From DATBRC01 sp036560485 (lineage in GTDB: Bacteria > Pseudomonadota > Gammaproteobacteria > Burkholderiales > Burkholderiaceae_D), in the NCBI GenBank assembly GCA_036560485.1, contig DATBRC010000026.1, positions 1 through 27,120 of the forward strand: a stretch of 27,120 bases of DNA, given 5' to 3'. Positions 1 to 7,040 of this stretch are shown here, in pieces. The notes under the pieces are model-generated. The model saw only the letters and a program-made list of their open reading frames with translations, searched no databases and was not told the origin of the DNA. The stretch's first letter is position 1. Each line of letters begins with the position of its first letter. Made by a program: the position numbers and the translations under genes.

Positions 1-75
1 ATGCTCACCGTACCTCACGTACGGTTGCGCTTCTCGGCCCAACCTTGGCTCGTGTATAGCCAGGCTAAAACTGCT
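1..75. repeat. REP-like palindromic fragment downstream of tal
   Basis: This stretch follows the tal stop codon and holds a perfect 7-bp stem (7-13 with 19-25, core ACCGTAC/GTACGGT, 5-nt loop). The hairpin and its flanks (1-33) match, on the opposite strand, the centre of another element at 6963-6994 with only a few changes, so it is a dispersed repeat. The window edge cuts off whatever lies to the left. A short open frame crosses it but looks incidental. It may also help to end tal transcription, although no T-run follows the stem. Confidence 0.6.
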
Positions 76-1011
76 CTAACGTAAAGCTTCAATCATCTTT
101 TCCAGCTTCACAGCATCGGCGCAGAACAGGCGGATTCCTTCTGCCAATTTTTCGGTGCCCATTGCATCATCATTCAACATCGCGCGAAATGATTTTTCAT
201 CGAGTGTTAGTTTGATTGCATCGGATGATTGCGCTGCTTCGATACTGAGTTTTCGTATGAGCGGCGTATTGGCTTCCGTCAATTTTTGCATGAGTTCCGG
301 ACTGATGGTCAATAGATCGCATCCTGCAAGTTCAGTAATTTGCGAAGTATTGCGGAAGCTTGCGCCCATCACCTCTGTTTTGTAGCCGAACTTGCGATAG
401 TAGTTATAAATCCGCTTGACCGATTGCACGCCCGGATCATCTGCTCCGCTATATTCCTGCCCAGTCGATTTCTTGAACCAGTCGTAAATGCGTCCGACAA
501 AAGGAGAGATCAGCTGCGCGCCTGCATCGGCACAAGCAATCGCCTGCGGCAGTGAAAACAATAACGTCATGTTGCAGCGTATGCCTTCTTTCTCCAGCAC
601 TTGCGCAGCGCGTATGCCTTCCCATGTCGATGCGATCTTGATCAATACGCGTTCGCGCGAAATGCCGGCAGCTTCATACAATGCGATCAGCGCACGGCCT
701 TTTGCAATCGTGCCTTCCGTATCAAACGACAAGCGCGCATCGGTTTCGGTCGACACGCGGCCGGGAATCAGCTTGAGAATTTCAAGACCGAACGCAATCA
801 GCAAACGATCGATAATTTCGCCTGTACTTTTACCTGCATTGTCGCGCACGGCTTTTTCAAGCAGATGCTTGTAGTCGTCTTTTTGCACGGCTTTCAAAAT
901 CAATGAAGGATTCGTGGTCGCATCGCGCGGAGCAAATGCTTTCATTGTTTGAAAATCACCGGTATCGGCAACGATGGTGGTGAATTGTTTTAGTTGTTCG
1001 AGTTGATTCAT
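76..1011 (-). CDS. tal: Transaldolase (TalB type)
   Basis: Cytosolic transaldolase of the non-oxidative pentose phosphate pathway. It moves a dihydroxyacetone unit from sedoheptulose-7-phosphate to glyceraldehyde-3-phosphate, giving erythrose-4-phosphate and fructose-6-phosphate. The 311-residue length is typical of the long TalB class. The N-terminal region has the family DATTNPSL block (residues 30-37), and the RVLIKIASTWEG block (121-132) places the Schiff-base lysine at K125. The reading frame is intact and ends in TAG. The gene lies 141 bp downstream of pgi on the same strand, so co-transcription is possible. Its fructose-6-phosphate product is the substrate of Pgi and rpiA is nearby, a loose sugar-phosphate cluster. 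No strong Shine-Dalgarno sequence precedes the ATG. Confidence 0.97.
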   Translation of the reverse strand: MNQLEQLKQFTTIVADTGDFQTMKAFAPRDATTNPSLILKAVQKDDYKHLLEKAVRDNAGKSTGEIIDRLLIAFGLEILKLIPGRVSTETDARLSFDTEGTIAKGRALIALYEAAGISRERVLIKIASTWEGIRAAQVLEKEGIRCNMTLLFSLPQAIACADAGAQLISPFVGRIYDWFKKSTGQEYSGADDPGVQSVKRIYNYYRKFGYKTEVMGASFRNTSQITELAGCDLLTISPELMQKLTEANTPLIRKLSIEAAQSSDAIKLTLDEKSFRAMLNDDAMGTEKLAEGIRLFCADAVKLEKMIEALR

Positions 1012-1152
1012 GATGATGGTTTACATATGTTTAGTAGAGCACAATCCAGCAAACTAGCGCATATTGTACGCAATCTCTACCGTCTTTGATCGCATGACAT
1101 ATCCAACCAAAGCAATCGATCGAAAAATGTACTGTCAGAGATGGCAAAAATA

Positions 1153-2799
1153 TCAGAGTGCCCGTTTGGTGCGTGCAATCAATCCATTTGTCGAACTGTC
1201 ATGCTCTTGCGGAGCAGGTGTGCCAAGCAGCTCGGCATGGATCGTTTTGGCAAGGACCTTGCCAAGTTCAACGCCCCATTGATCGAAGCTGTTGACGCCC
1301 CATAGCACGCCTTGCACGAAAGTCTTGTGCTCATACAGCGCAATCAAAGCGCCCAGTGTCGATGGCGTGAGTTCTTCCATCAGGATCGTATTGCTTGGAC
1401 GATTGCCGGGGAAAGTTCTGTGCGGTGTTAACGCATTGATCTCCTTGAGATCCAATCCTTGCTTTTGCAAGTCGGCGCGGACTTCGACGGCGGTTTTTCC
1501 GCGCATGAATGCTTCCGATTGTGCAAAACAATTTGCCAGCAATCCTGCATGATGCTCAGGTAGGCCATGGCTCGCTTTTAACGCAGCGATGAAATCAACA
1601 GGTGTGACATCGGTGCCTTGATGCAGTAATTGGAAGAATGCGTGCTGTCCATTCGTGCCGACGTCACCCCAGATAATCGGACAACTTGCCACATCCAACG
1701 GAGTGCCATCAGAAGCGACGCGCTTGCCATTGCTTTCCATCTCAAGCTGCTGCAAATAAGCGGGAAAGCACTTGAGGTCTTGATGGTAAGGTGCGATGGA
1801 AACGGATGTGCAGTGAAAGAAATTGCGATGCCACATGCCAATCAATCCCAACAGCATTGGCATATTTTTGTCCATGGGTGCGAAGCGGAAATGCTGATCC
1901 ATTGCATAGGCGCCTGCCAAAAATTCTTTGAAGCGATCGATGCCGATGGCAACCGCAACCGACAAGCCAATCGCCGACCAGATTGAATAACGTCCGCCAA
2001 CCCAATCCCAAAATGGGAACATGTTTTTTTCGGAAATGCCAAATGCTTTAACAGCATCAACATTGGTCGATACCGCGACAAAATGCTTGGCCAGATTTTC
2101 TTCACTGCCGCCGCCATGCAAAAACCAATTGCGCGCAGAATGTGCATTCAACATGGTTTCCCATGTCGTGAATGTTTTGGATGCGATGATAAAGAGGGTA
2201 GTTTCCGGATTGAGTTTTGGAAAAACAGCTGCCAGATCATGACCGTCGATATTGGAAACAAAGTGCATCGTCAGGCGTGGATGCACGTAACTGCGCAAAG
2301 CTTGACACACCATCTTCGGGCCCAAATCGGATCCACCGATACCGATATTGACAATATCGGTAATCGCTTTGCCGCTATATCCTGTCCAAATGCCGGATCG
2401 CACCTGCTCGGTAAAGACCGCCATGCGATCCAGCACCGCATGCACGTCTTGATTGATGTCATGGCCATCCAATAGCAAACGATTGCCACGCGGTGCGCGC
2501 AAGGCCGTATGGAGAACCGCGCGATGCTCAGTCCGATTGATTTTTTCGCCGGCAAACATCGCATCGCGTTGTTCCTCGACGCCGCGCTCGCGCGCCAATG
2601 TGCATAACAGCGCCAGCGTTTTGCCGTTGATTTTATTTTTAGAGTAATCCAATAGCAGGCCCGCTGCTTCCAAAGAAAAACTGGAAAAGCGAGTCGGGTT
2701 TTCTGCAAATAATTGGCGCAATTCCCAATGTTGGGCATCCGCATAATGGGACATCAATGCTTGAAATGTCGCACTGGTTTCAAGAGAAGAGTGTTGCAT
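1153..2799 (-). CDS. pgi: Glucose-6-phosphate isomerase
   Basis: Cytosolic phosphoglucose isomerase interconverting glucose-6-phosphate and fructose-6-phosphate in glycolysis and gluconeogenesis. The 548 residues match the usual bacterial length of about 549. The sugar-phosphate binding segment GGSDLGPKM, the family signature around VGGRYSIWSAIG, the catalytic glutamate region (MESNGKRV), the histidine region (GTNGQHAFFQLLHQGT) and the C-terminal catalytic lysine region (WGVELGK) are all present in order. The frame is intact. It is transcribed towards tal and probably has its own promoter in 2800-3041, where two adjacent palindromes lie (see separate entry). The ATG start gives the expected N-terminus, although no clear ribosome binding site is visible. 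Confidence 0.97.
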   Translation of the reverse strand: MQHSSLETSATFQALMSHYADAQHWELRQLFAENPTRFSSFSLEAAGLLLDYSKNKINGKTLALLCTLARERGVEEQRDAMFAGEKINRTEHRAVLHTALRAPRGNRLLLDGHDINQDVHAVLDRMAVFTEQVRSGIWTGYSGKAITDIVNIGIGGSDLGPKMVCQALRSYVHPRLTMHFVSNIDGHDLAAVFPKLNPETTLFIIASKTFTTWETMLNAHSARNWFLHGGGSEENLAKHFVAVSTNVDAVKAFGISEKNMFPFWDWVGGRYSIWSAIGLSVAVAIGIDRFKEFLAGAYAMDQHFRFAPMDKNMPMLLGLIGMWHRNFFHCTSVSIAPYHQDLKCFPAYLQQLEMESNGKRVASDGTPLDVASCPIIWGDVGTNGQHAFFQLLHQGTDVTPVDFIAALKASHGLPEHHAGLLANCFAQSEAFMRGKTAVEVRADLQKQGLDLKEINALTPHRTFPGNRPSNTILMEELTPSTLGALIALYEHKTFVQGVLWGVNSFDQWGVELGKVLAKTIHAELLGTPAPQEHDSSTNGLIARTKRAL

Positions 2800-2839
2800 G
2801 AAGTCGATTTGGATAACTATTAATTGAATTTAACTATAC

Positions 2840-2869
2840 ATCAAGCTTGATTCATTTCACCACTGAAAT
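2840..2869. promoter_or_regulatory. Twin palindromes upstream of pgi, possible operators
   Basis: Two palindromes sit 2 bp apart, 41-70 bp upstream of the pgi start codon: a perfect 12-bp ATCAAGCTTGAT at 2840-2851 and a pair of 6-bp arms (ATTTCA/TGAAAT, 4-bp spacer) at 2854-2869. The placement is right for transcription factor sites over a promoter. The factor is unknown and no consensus I know is matched. Confidence 0.35.
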
Positions 2870-3041
2870 GCCTGCCGTTTAGTTAGATATTCTCATGCAA
2901 TATGCATTTTTTTCTAAAGCAATGTTGATTTCTGTCAGCAAACATTATTTTCAAAACTGATAGCACTATTAAACCACTGCGCTGCTTCAAATTATGAAAT
3001 AGATCTGATCACAATATTGAGTGTGAGGTCTAAAATAAATT

Positions 3042-4028
3042 TTAGACTGTGATGCCCACACCTCTATTTGCAACCACGCAGTTACGGCCTGACGCTTTCG
3101 CTTGATACAACGCACGGTCGGCGGCATCGATCAGGCTGGATGCTGTGCTATCGAGTGTTGGGATCAGCGTGGCGACACCAAGGCTGATCGTGATGCATTT
3201 TGCTACTTTGGAATAGCCATGCTCCATTGCCTGTGCTTCGACAATGGAGCGCATTTCTTCCGCCATTCGGTAGGCGCCTTCAGCATGAGTATTCGACAAT
3301 ATGGCAGCAAATTCTTCGCCGCCGTAACGCGCCAGCAAATCGCCCGATCGATTGATGACAGAGGACAATGCAGTCGCCACCTGAATCAATGTTTGATCGC
3401 CCTTCTGATGACCGTAATTGTCGTTGTAGTTCTTGAAGTAATCGACATCGACCATGATCAGCGAGAGCGGCGTCACCGAACGTTTTGCACGTCTGAATTC
3501 ATCCTCCAGATAATTATCGAAGTTGCGCCGATTGGCAATGCCGGTCAGGCCATCGGTAAAGCTTTGCGATTCGAGTTCCTGGGTTTTTTCTCTGAGCTGT
3601 TTTTCTCGTTCGACCGCCATGCTGACATCGGTAATCTGGACCAGGCAATGACGCGCCAAAGTCGCGACCTCGATCGGCATGACTTGTACGGCTTGTTGTA
3701 TGCGTATTTTCTGTGCAGGATCTGCGCTCGGCATATAAAAAGGGAAGGGCGCCTTATTCAGTGTTTGGGAAATCAATGACGCAAAATTATTGTTCAATGC
3801 GCCCAGTATCGCATCATGTGTGCGGCCATGTTCCAGATCAGGAAAAATCTCGGTAAACTTTTTGCCGAGCACTGACTCTGCAGAAAGGCGCGAGTGTTGC
3901 TCCATCCAGCGATTCCAGAAAACCACACGCTGCTCGGAATCGAGCACGATGGTACCTACCTTCACGGCCTTCAGGACGCTATCGAGCAGGTTAAGCTGGA
4001 GAGTCAGCTGTTTATTCGGAGAGGTCAC
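3042..4028 (-). CDS. PAS-GGDEF diguanylate cyclase
   Basis: Predicted diguanylate cyclase making cyclic di-GMP from two GTP. The chosen start is a GTG at 4028 whose last bases form the TGA stop of the upstream CheC-type gene (GTGA, 4-nt overlap). The open frame extends further upstream, but that part only shadows the neighbouring gene. The 328-residue protein has a PAS-like sensor at about 13-135, a short coiled coil at about 138-156 and a GGDEF domain at about 157-320. The active-site motif is GGEEF (236-240). RSGD (227-230) lies five residues before it, a canonical I-site for product inhibition. There are no membrane segments, so it is cytosolic. Overlap with the phosphatase gene implies translational coupling and a shared pathway. 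Confidence 0.93.
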   Translation of the reverse strand: MTSPNKQLTLQLNLLDSVLKAVKVGTIVLDSEQRVVFWNRWMEQHSRLSAESVLGKKFTEIFPDLEHGRTHDAILGALNNNFASLISQTLNKAPFPFYMPSADPAQKIRIQQAVQVMPIEVATLARHCLVQITDVSMAVEREKQLREKTQELESQSFTDGLTGIANRRNFDNYLEDEFRRAKRSVTPLSLIMVDVDYFKNYNDNYGHQKGDQTLIQVATALSSVINRSGDLLARYGGEEFAAILSNTHAEGAYRMAEEMRSIVEAQAMEHGYSKVAKCITISLGVATLIPTLDSTASSLIDAADRALYQAKASGRNCVVANRGVGITV

Positions 4029-4639
4029 TTCGCTAACCGGGCAATGTATTGATCGATGTAATGCTGCAGGTTTTCCAGTGCGCTCATATCCAGCAGGAAC
4101 GCGACATAACCGTTGATCTGATGCGTCTCGATGTTGAAATCGATCTGCAATGTCAGCACCAAGCCTTCCCACGGGTTGCCGGAAGTACTTAAAATTTCAT
4201 CGCCGGTGCCGACATGGTAGACCGGCAAAGAACCTTGCAACTCCTTGCCGGAGACATCAGCCAATGCACCCATGCAGGAATTCAGGATGATATTGCCGAT
4301 CTCGCTCATCGCTTCCTGTTCCATCTCGGTCAGCTCTTCCAGCGAGATCGAATCACCGACCATCAATCTGACGATCTCCAGGCTTTTCTCTTCCGGGAAC
4401 ATCAGGATCGCTTCGGTATTGAAGGTGCCTTCGTAGTATTGCGTGATCGCGCAGATGCGGCGTGCTTCGCCACTGCCCAGCATCTTTGCTGCTTCTGCAC
4501 GCGTTTGAAATACGATGGTCGGTACCGACATGACGACTTCTGCATTGACGATATGGCTCATCGCATCGGCGGCTTTACCTACTCCGAGATTGAATGTCTC
4601 AACCAGGGCATCGTGTTGGAGTGGCGTTAATTGAAACAT
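4025..4639 (-). CDS. CheC/CheX-type CheY-P phosphatase
   Basis: A 204-residue protein of the CheC/FliY/CheX phosphatase family, which dephosphorylates CheY-like receiver domains. It carries both copies of the family active site. The first is D10-x3-E14-x2-N17-x22-P40. The second is E113-x2-N116-x22-P139, with E109 in the first place instead of Asp or Ser. Two intact sites resemble CheC/FliY more than CheX, which has one. Its ATG overlaps the stop of the response regulator gene by one base (TAATG), and its own stop overlaps the diguanylate cyclase start, so the three proteins are probably made together. The likely substrate is the neighbouring receiver protein. Another role, such as a chemotaxis adaptor for the cheY/cheZ system in this window, cannot be excluded. 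Confidence 0.88.
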   Translation of the reverse strand: MFQLTPLQHDALVETFNLGVGKAADAMSHIVNAEVVMSVPTIVFQTRAEAAKMLGSGEARRICAITQYYEGTFNTEAILMFPEEKSLEIVRLMVGDSISLEELTEMEQEAMSEIGNIILNSCMGALADVSGKELQGSLPVYHVGTGDEILSTSGNPWEGLVLTLQIDFNIETHQINGYVAFLLDMSALENLQHYIDQYIARLAK

Positions 4640-5001
4640 TACGTGCCCTCCAGTACGGAGATGATTTGCCGGATACGATCTTCAGTGATCGGTTTTTCAG
4701 CAAAGCTCACGCCCATGGCACTGGCTCTTGTACGCGCTGCATCTTGCACGTTCGCCGTCAACAGCGAAATCAGTGCAGTCGGATTTTTCTCTCGCAGTTT
4801 TTCCACTGCGGCAAAGCCACCCATGCCGGGCATATTCACATCCAGAAGAATCATGTCCGGAGAGAAGTTGTCCAGCTTGGCGATTGCATCTTCGCCAGTA
4901 GCCGATTCTTCAATGATCCAGTCGGCATGCATGCTGAGGATGAACTGGCGCGACAACATACGCGACACGCGGCTATCGTCAACGATGAGAATTTTTTTCA
5001 T
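4639..5001 (-). CDS. Single-domain response regulator (CheY-like)
   Basis: A 120-residue stand-alone receiver domain. The acidic pair D8/D9, phosphoacceptor D54 (in LLDVNMPGM), switch residue T82 and conserved K103 are all present. There is no output domain, so it should act by protein contact, as CheY does. It is not the flagellar CheY: that gene is at 25626-26021 and is far closer to E. coli CheY. It is the first gene of a three-gene operon with a CheC-type phosphatase and a diguanylate cyclase. No histidine kinase is encoded nearby, so the phosphodonor is encoded elsewhere. An AGGA ribosome binding site lies 9 bases before the ATG. Upstream, TTGACT and TATAAA boxes are visible but with overlong (20-bp) spacing. 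Confidence 0.93.
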   Translation of the reverse strand: MKKILIVDDSRVSRMLSRQFILSMHADWIIEESATGEDAIAKLDNFSPDMILLDVNMPGMGGFAAVEKLREKNPTALISLLTANVQDAARTRASAMGVSFAEKPITEDRIRQIISVLEGT

Positions 5002-5173
5002 GTTTTGTCGTCCTGTTTATATGTCTATTAATGTCTCTTTCAGTCAAGTTTAGCATTTTCATATTATTTGGCTGGAATTTCGACCATTTTCGCACCTAAG
5101 CGTCTGGTTTTAACGACCATTCCGCTAAAATGTCGTAATTCCTTCCCTTCCCGATCAAACTCAGAGCAAGCAC

Positions 5174-5845
5174 ATGACCCAAGATGAACTCAAACAAGCA
5201 GTAGCCCGCGCTGCCATTGACTATGTCGTAGACGGTGAAATCGTCGGTGTCGGCACCGGCTCCACCGCCAATTTCTTTATCGATGAACTGGGCAAGATCA
5301 AGCACCGCATCAAGGGTGCGGTAGCATCGTCGGAAGCCACAGCAACGCGTTTGCAATCGCACGGCATTCAGGTATTCGACCTCAATGATATTGAATCGAT
5401 GCCGGTCTATATCGACGGCGCGGATGAGATCACACCGCAAGGCGCGATGATCAAAGGCGGTGGCGCTGCGTTGACGCGCGAAAAGATTGTTGCATCGGTT
5501 GCCGACAAATTTGTTTGTATTGCTGATGGATCCAAATTGGTTGAAAAGCTGGGTAAGTTTCCGTTGCCGGTAGAAGTGATCCCGATGGCGCAAGCAGTGG
5601 TCACGCGTAAATTGGCAACGTTGGGATGCGAGCCACGTTTGCGCATGAAGGATGGCAAGCCGCTTATTACCGATAACGGTTGTATGATCATTGATGTGGT
5701 TGGATTGGATATTTCAGATCCGGCGGCGATGGAGGCCAGGATAAATAATATCGTCGGAGTGGTGACGGTGGGATTGTTTGCGCAGCGTGGGGCGGATGTT
5801 GGGTTGTTGGGGATGGTTGAGGGTGTTAAGAAGTTGGTTTTTTGA
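5174..5845 (+). CDS. rpiA: Ribose-5-phosphate isomerase A
   Basis: Cytosolic isomerase interconverting ribose-5-phosphate and ribulose-5-phosphate in the pentose phosphate pathway. The 223-residue length is typical of RpiA. The phosphate-binding GTGST loop (27-31), DGADE (81-85), KGGGA (94-98), catalytic glutamate E103 and the ADGSK segment (117-121) are all present. It is divergent from the signalling operon, with 172 bp between start codons. A TAAAAT box at 5126-5131 is the best -10 candidate, without a convincing -35. With tal and pgi it forms a loose cluster of sugar-phosphate genes. The last third of the gene uses noticeably more G-rich codons, but the frame is intact. Confidence 0.97.
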   Translation: MTQDELKQAVARAAIDYVVDGEIVGVGTGSTANFFIDELGKIKHRIKGAVASSEATATRLQSHGIQVFDLNDIESMPVYIDGADEITPQGAMIKGGGAALTREKIVASVADKFVCIADGSKLVEKLGKFPLPVEVIPMAQAVVTRKLATLGCEPRLRMKDGKPLITDNGCMIIDVVGLDISDPAAMEARINNIVGVVTVGLFAQRGADVGLLGMVEGVKKLVF

Positions 5846-5897
5846 GTACGCAAGGGTAATACGATGTTTTTTGCAGAGTCTTTTTAGACATCACTAA

Positions 5898-6524
5898 ATG
5901 AAATTTACAGCTCCAAAGACTGCTGATGAATATTTCAAGATCACAGAACATGCTGTGCGACATTATTATGCAGGACTAGACTCATGTTGGTCTTACTATG
6001 AAAAAGCTCTAGAACACTGGGACATTAGTAAAGTCAATCAACCCTTAACAGAAGAAAACAAGAGTGCGATCGCAAAATATCTTGAGCTAGCGAGAAAATA
6101 CTTTGACTTGAAATTCTCTGAGGCCATGTTTGCGGGAGGTATTTTGCAAATCGCTTTTATGGCCATTCAGCTGTACTCGTCGAACAAATTAATTCCAAGT
6201 ACCTGCGCAAACTTAGTTTCATCTAAAAATAAGACAGCTATCCCTTTTTGTATTGGAAGAGAGTATTACGGAATTCCTATTGGACTAATTGTTTATGCTG
6301 GACGAAATCAGTATAACCATTGGGGAGACACGGAGTCTCATGAAGTAACGCGTAATGTTTTTAGTGCGCTATCGTCAGCTTTTATTAATAATGCATGGTC
6401 GGATTTAGCATTTGATTTATCAAATCCTACTATTAATGTTTATGCAAATGAGATCTTGCTAACTGCATTGAGCTGGAAGTCGTACGATAAATATGTGCAT
6501 GAGCTGAAATCAATGCTCATGTAG
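5898..6524 (+). CDS. Hypothetical protein, AT-rich orphan gene
   Basis: A 208-residue protein that I do not recognise. Base composition and codon use are visibly more AT-rich than in flanking housekeeping genes, suggesting recent acquisition. The protein appears soluble and mostly helical, with a possible hydrophobic helix around 78-94 but no signal peptide. A central block, GREYYGIPIGLIVYAGRNQYNHW (about 120-142), looks like a conserved core and is followed by a helical C-terminal half. It starts 52 bp after rpiA without a clear ribosome binding site, so the start is uncertain. It converges on yggX, with a palindromic repeat between them. The intact frame and coherent composition support a real gene. 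Confidence 0.7.
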   Translation: MKFTAPKTADEYFKITEHAVRHYYAGLDSCWSYYEKALEHWDISKVNQPLTEENKSAIAKYLELARKYFDLKFSEAMFAGGILQIAFMAIQLYSSNKLIPSTCANLVSSKNKTAIPFCIGREYYGIPIGLIVYAGRNQYNHWGDTESHEVTRNVFSALSSAFINNAWSDLAFDLSNPTINVYANEILLTALSWKSYDKYVHELKSMLM

Positions 6525-6533
6525 TCAGTCTGT

Positions 6534-6613
6534 AGGGAGGGCAAGTTCTTTTGCCCACGCTGTTCATTGCGTTGATCTTCTGCGTGTGCACGATAACCCT
6601 GTGCCCACCCTAG
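6534..6613. repeat. Palindromic element between convergent genes
   Basis: An element of about 80 bp with terminal inverted arms: 6534-6545 (TAGGGAGGGCAA) and 6602-6613 (GTGCCCACCCTA), which pair at 10 of 12 positions. A smaller hairpin, GGGCAA/TTGCCC, lies within the left end. It fills nearly all the space between the orphan gene and the yggX stop codon. It contains no gene. It could act as a bidirectional transcription barrier or be a non-autonomous repeat. Confidence 0.6.
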
Positions 6614-6616
6614 GGT

Positions 6617-6889
6617 TTATTCCGCAGGTGGCACATATCCCTGTGCAGCATCTGCACCATCACCAAAGAAATGCTTCTCCATTTGCGCAGCCAAATATTT
6701 TCGCGCACGTGCGTCAGCCAAATTCAAACGATTTTCATTGACCAGCATAGTCTGATGTTTTAACCACGCTGCCCACGCTTCTTTCGACACACCTTCATAT
6801 ATTTTTTTGCCAAGCTCACCAGGATATGGGGGGAAATCCAGACCTTCAGCTTCTTTATTCAATTTGATGCAGTGGACCATGCGGGCCAT
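6617..6889 (-). CDS. yggX: Probable Fe(2+)-trafficking protein YggX
   Basis: A 90-residue cytosolic protein of the YggX family, linked in enterobacteria to iron trafficking and protection of iron-sulphur clusters from oxidation. The family N-terminus with its single conserved cysteine (C7 in MARMVHCIKL), the PPYPGELGKKIYE block (about 20-32), the WxxWLxHQTMLVNENRLNL region (39-57) and the C-terminal FFG motif are present. The length is normal. It lies downstream of argA on the same strand but is separated from it by a 97-bp palindromic element, so it may have its own transcript. The function is a family inference. Confidence 0.95.
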   Translation of the reverse strand: MARMVHCIKLNKEAEGLDFPPYPGELGKKIYEGVSKEAWAAWLKHQTMLVNENRLNLADARARKYLAAQMEKHFFGDGADAAQGYVPPAE

Positions 6890-6930
6890 GTTTGTTCTCC
6901 TAAGTTGGTAAGAGCTTAGGAAGCCCTGAG

Positions 6931-7027
6931 TAAGCGTAGCGAGCGGCGCAAGTCGGAGTTAAGAAGCGCAGCCGTACGATTGTACGGCGAGCATCGCAGG
7001 CTCCGGATTGCGTTGCGCAGTAGCTTA
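6931..7027. repeat. Nested palindromic element (REPIN-like)
   Basis: The argA-yggX gap is filled by an imperfect palindrome. Outer arms at about 6931-6958 and 7001-7027 pair with gaps (TAAGC at the tips, CGCAAGTCGGAG against CGCAATCCGGAG). The centre holds a perfect 7-bp hairpin (6971-6977 with 6982-6988, GCCGTAC/GTACGGC). The central 6963-6994 segment matches the repeat at the left edge of the window in inverse orientation. The architecture is that of a paired REP element. It contains no coding frame of interest. Confidence 0.65.
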
Positions 7028-7040
7028 ATCAGGATTTCCT

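Noticed and set aside
1..81. Small plus-strand open frame at the left edge
   Set aside because: It begins in a dispersed repeat, runs antisense into the tal stop and shows no coding features.
3028..3047. Hairpin GTCTAAAAT/ATTTTAGAC as a terminator of the diguanylate cyclase gene
   Set aside because: It overlaps the stop codon, the stem is AT-rich and no T-run follows on the minus strand.
4029..4172. Upstream extension of the diguanylate cyclase frame
   Set aside because: It overlaps the CheC-type gene out of frame; the GTG at the stop codon junction is the better start.
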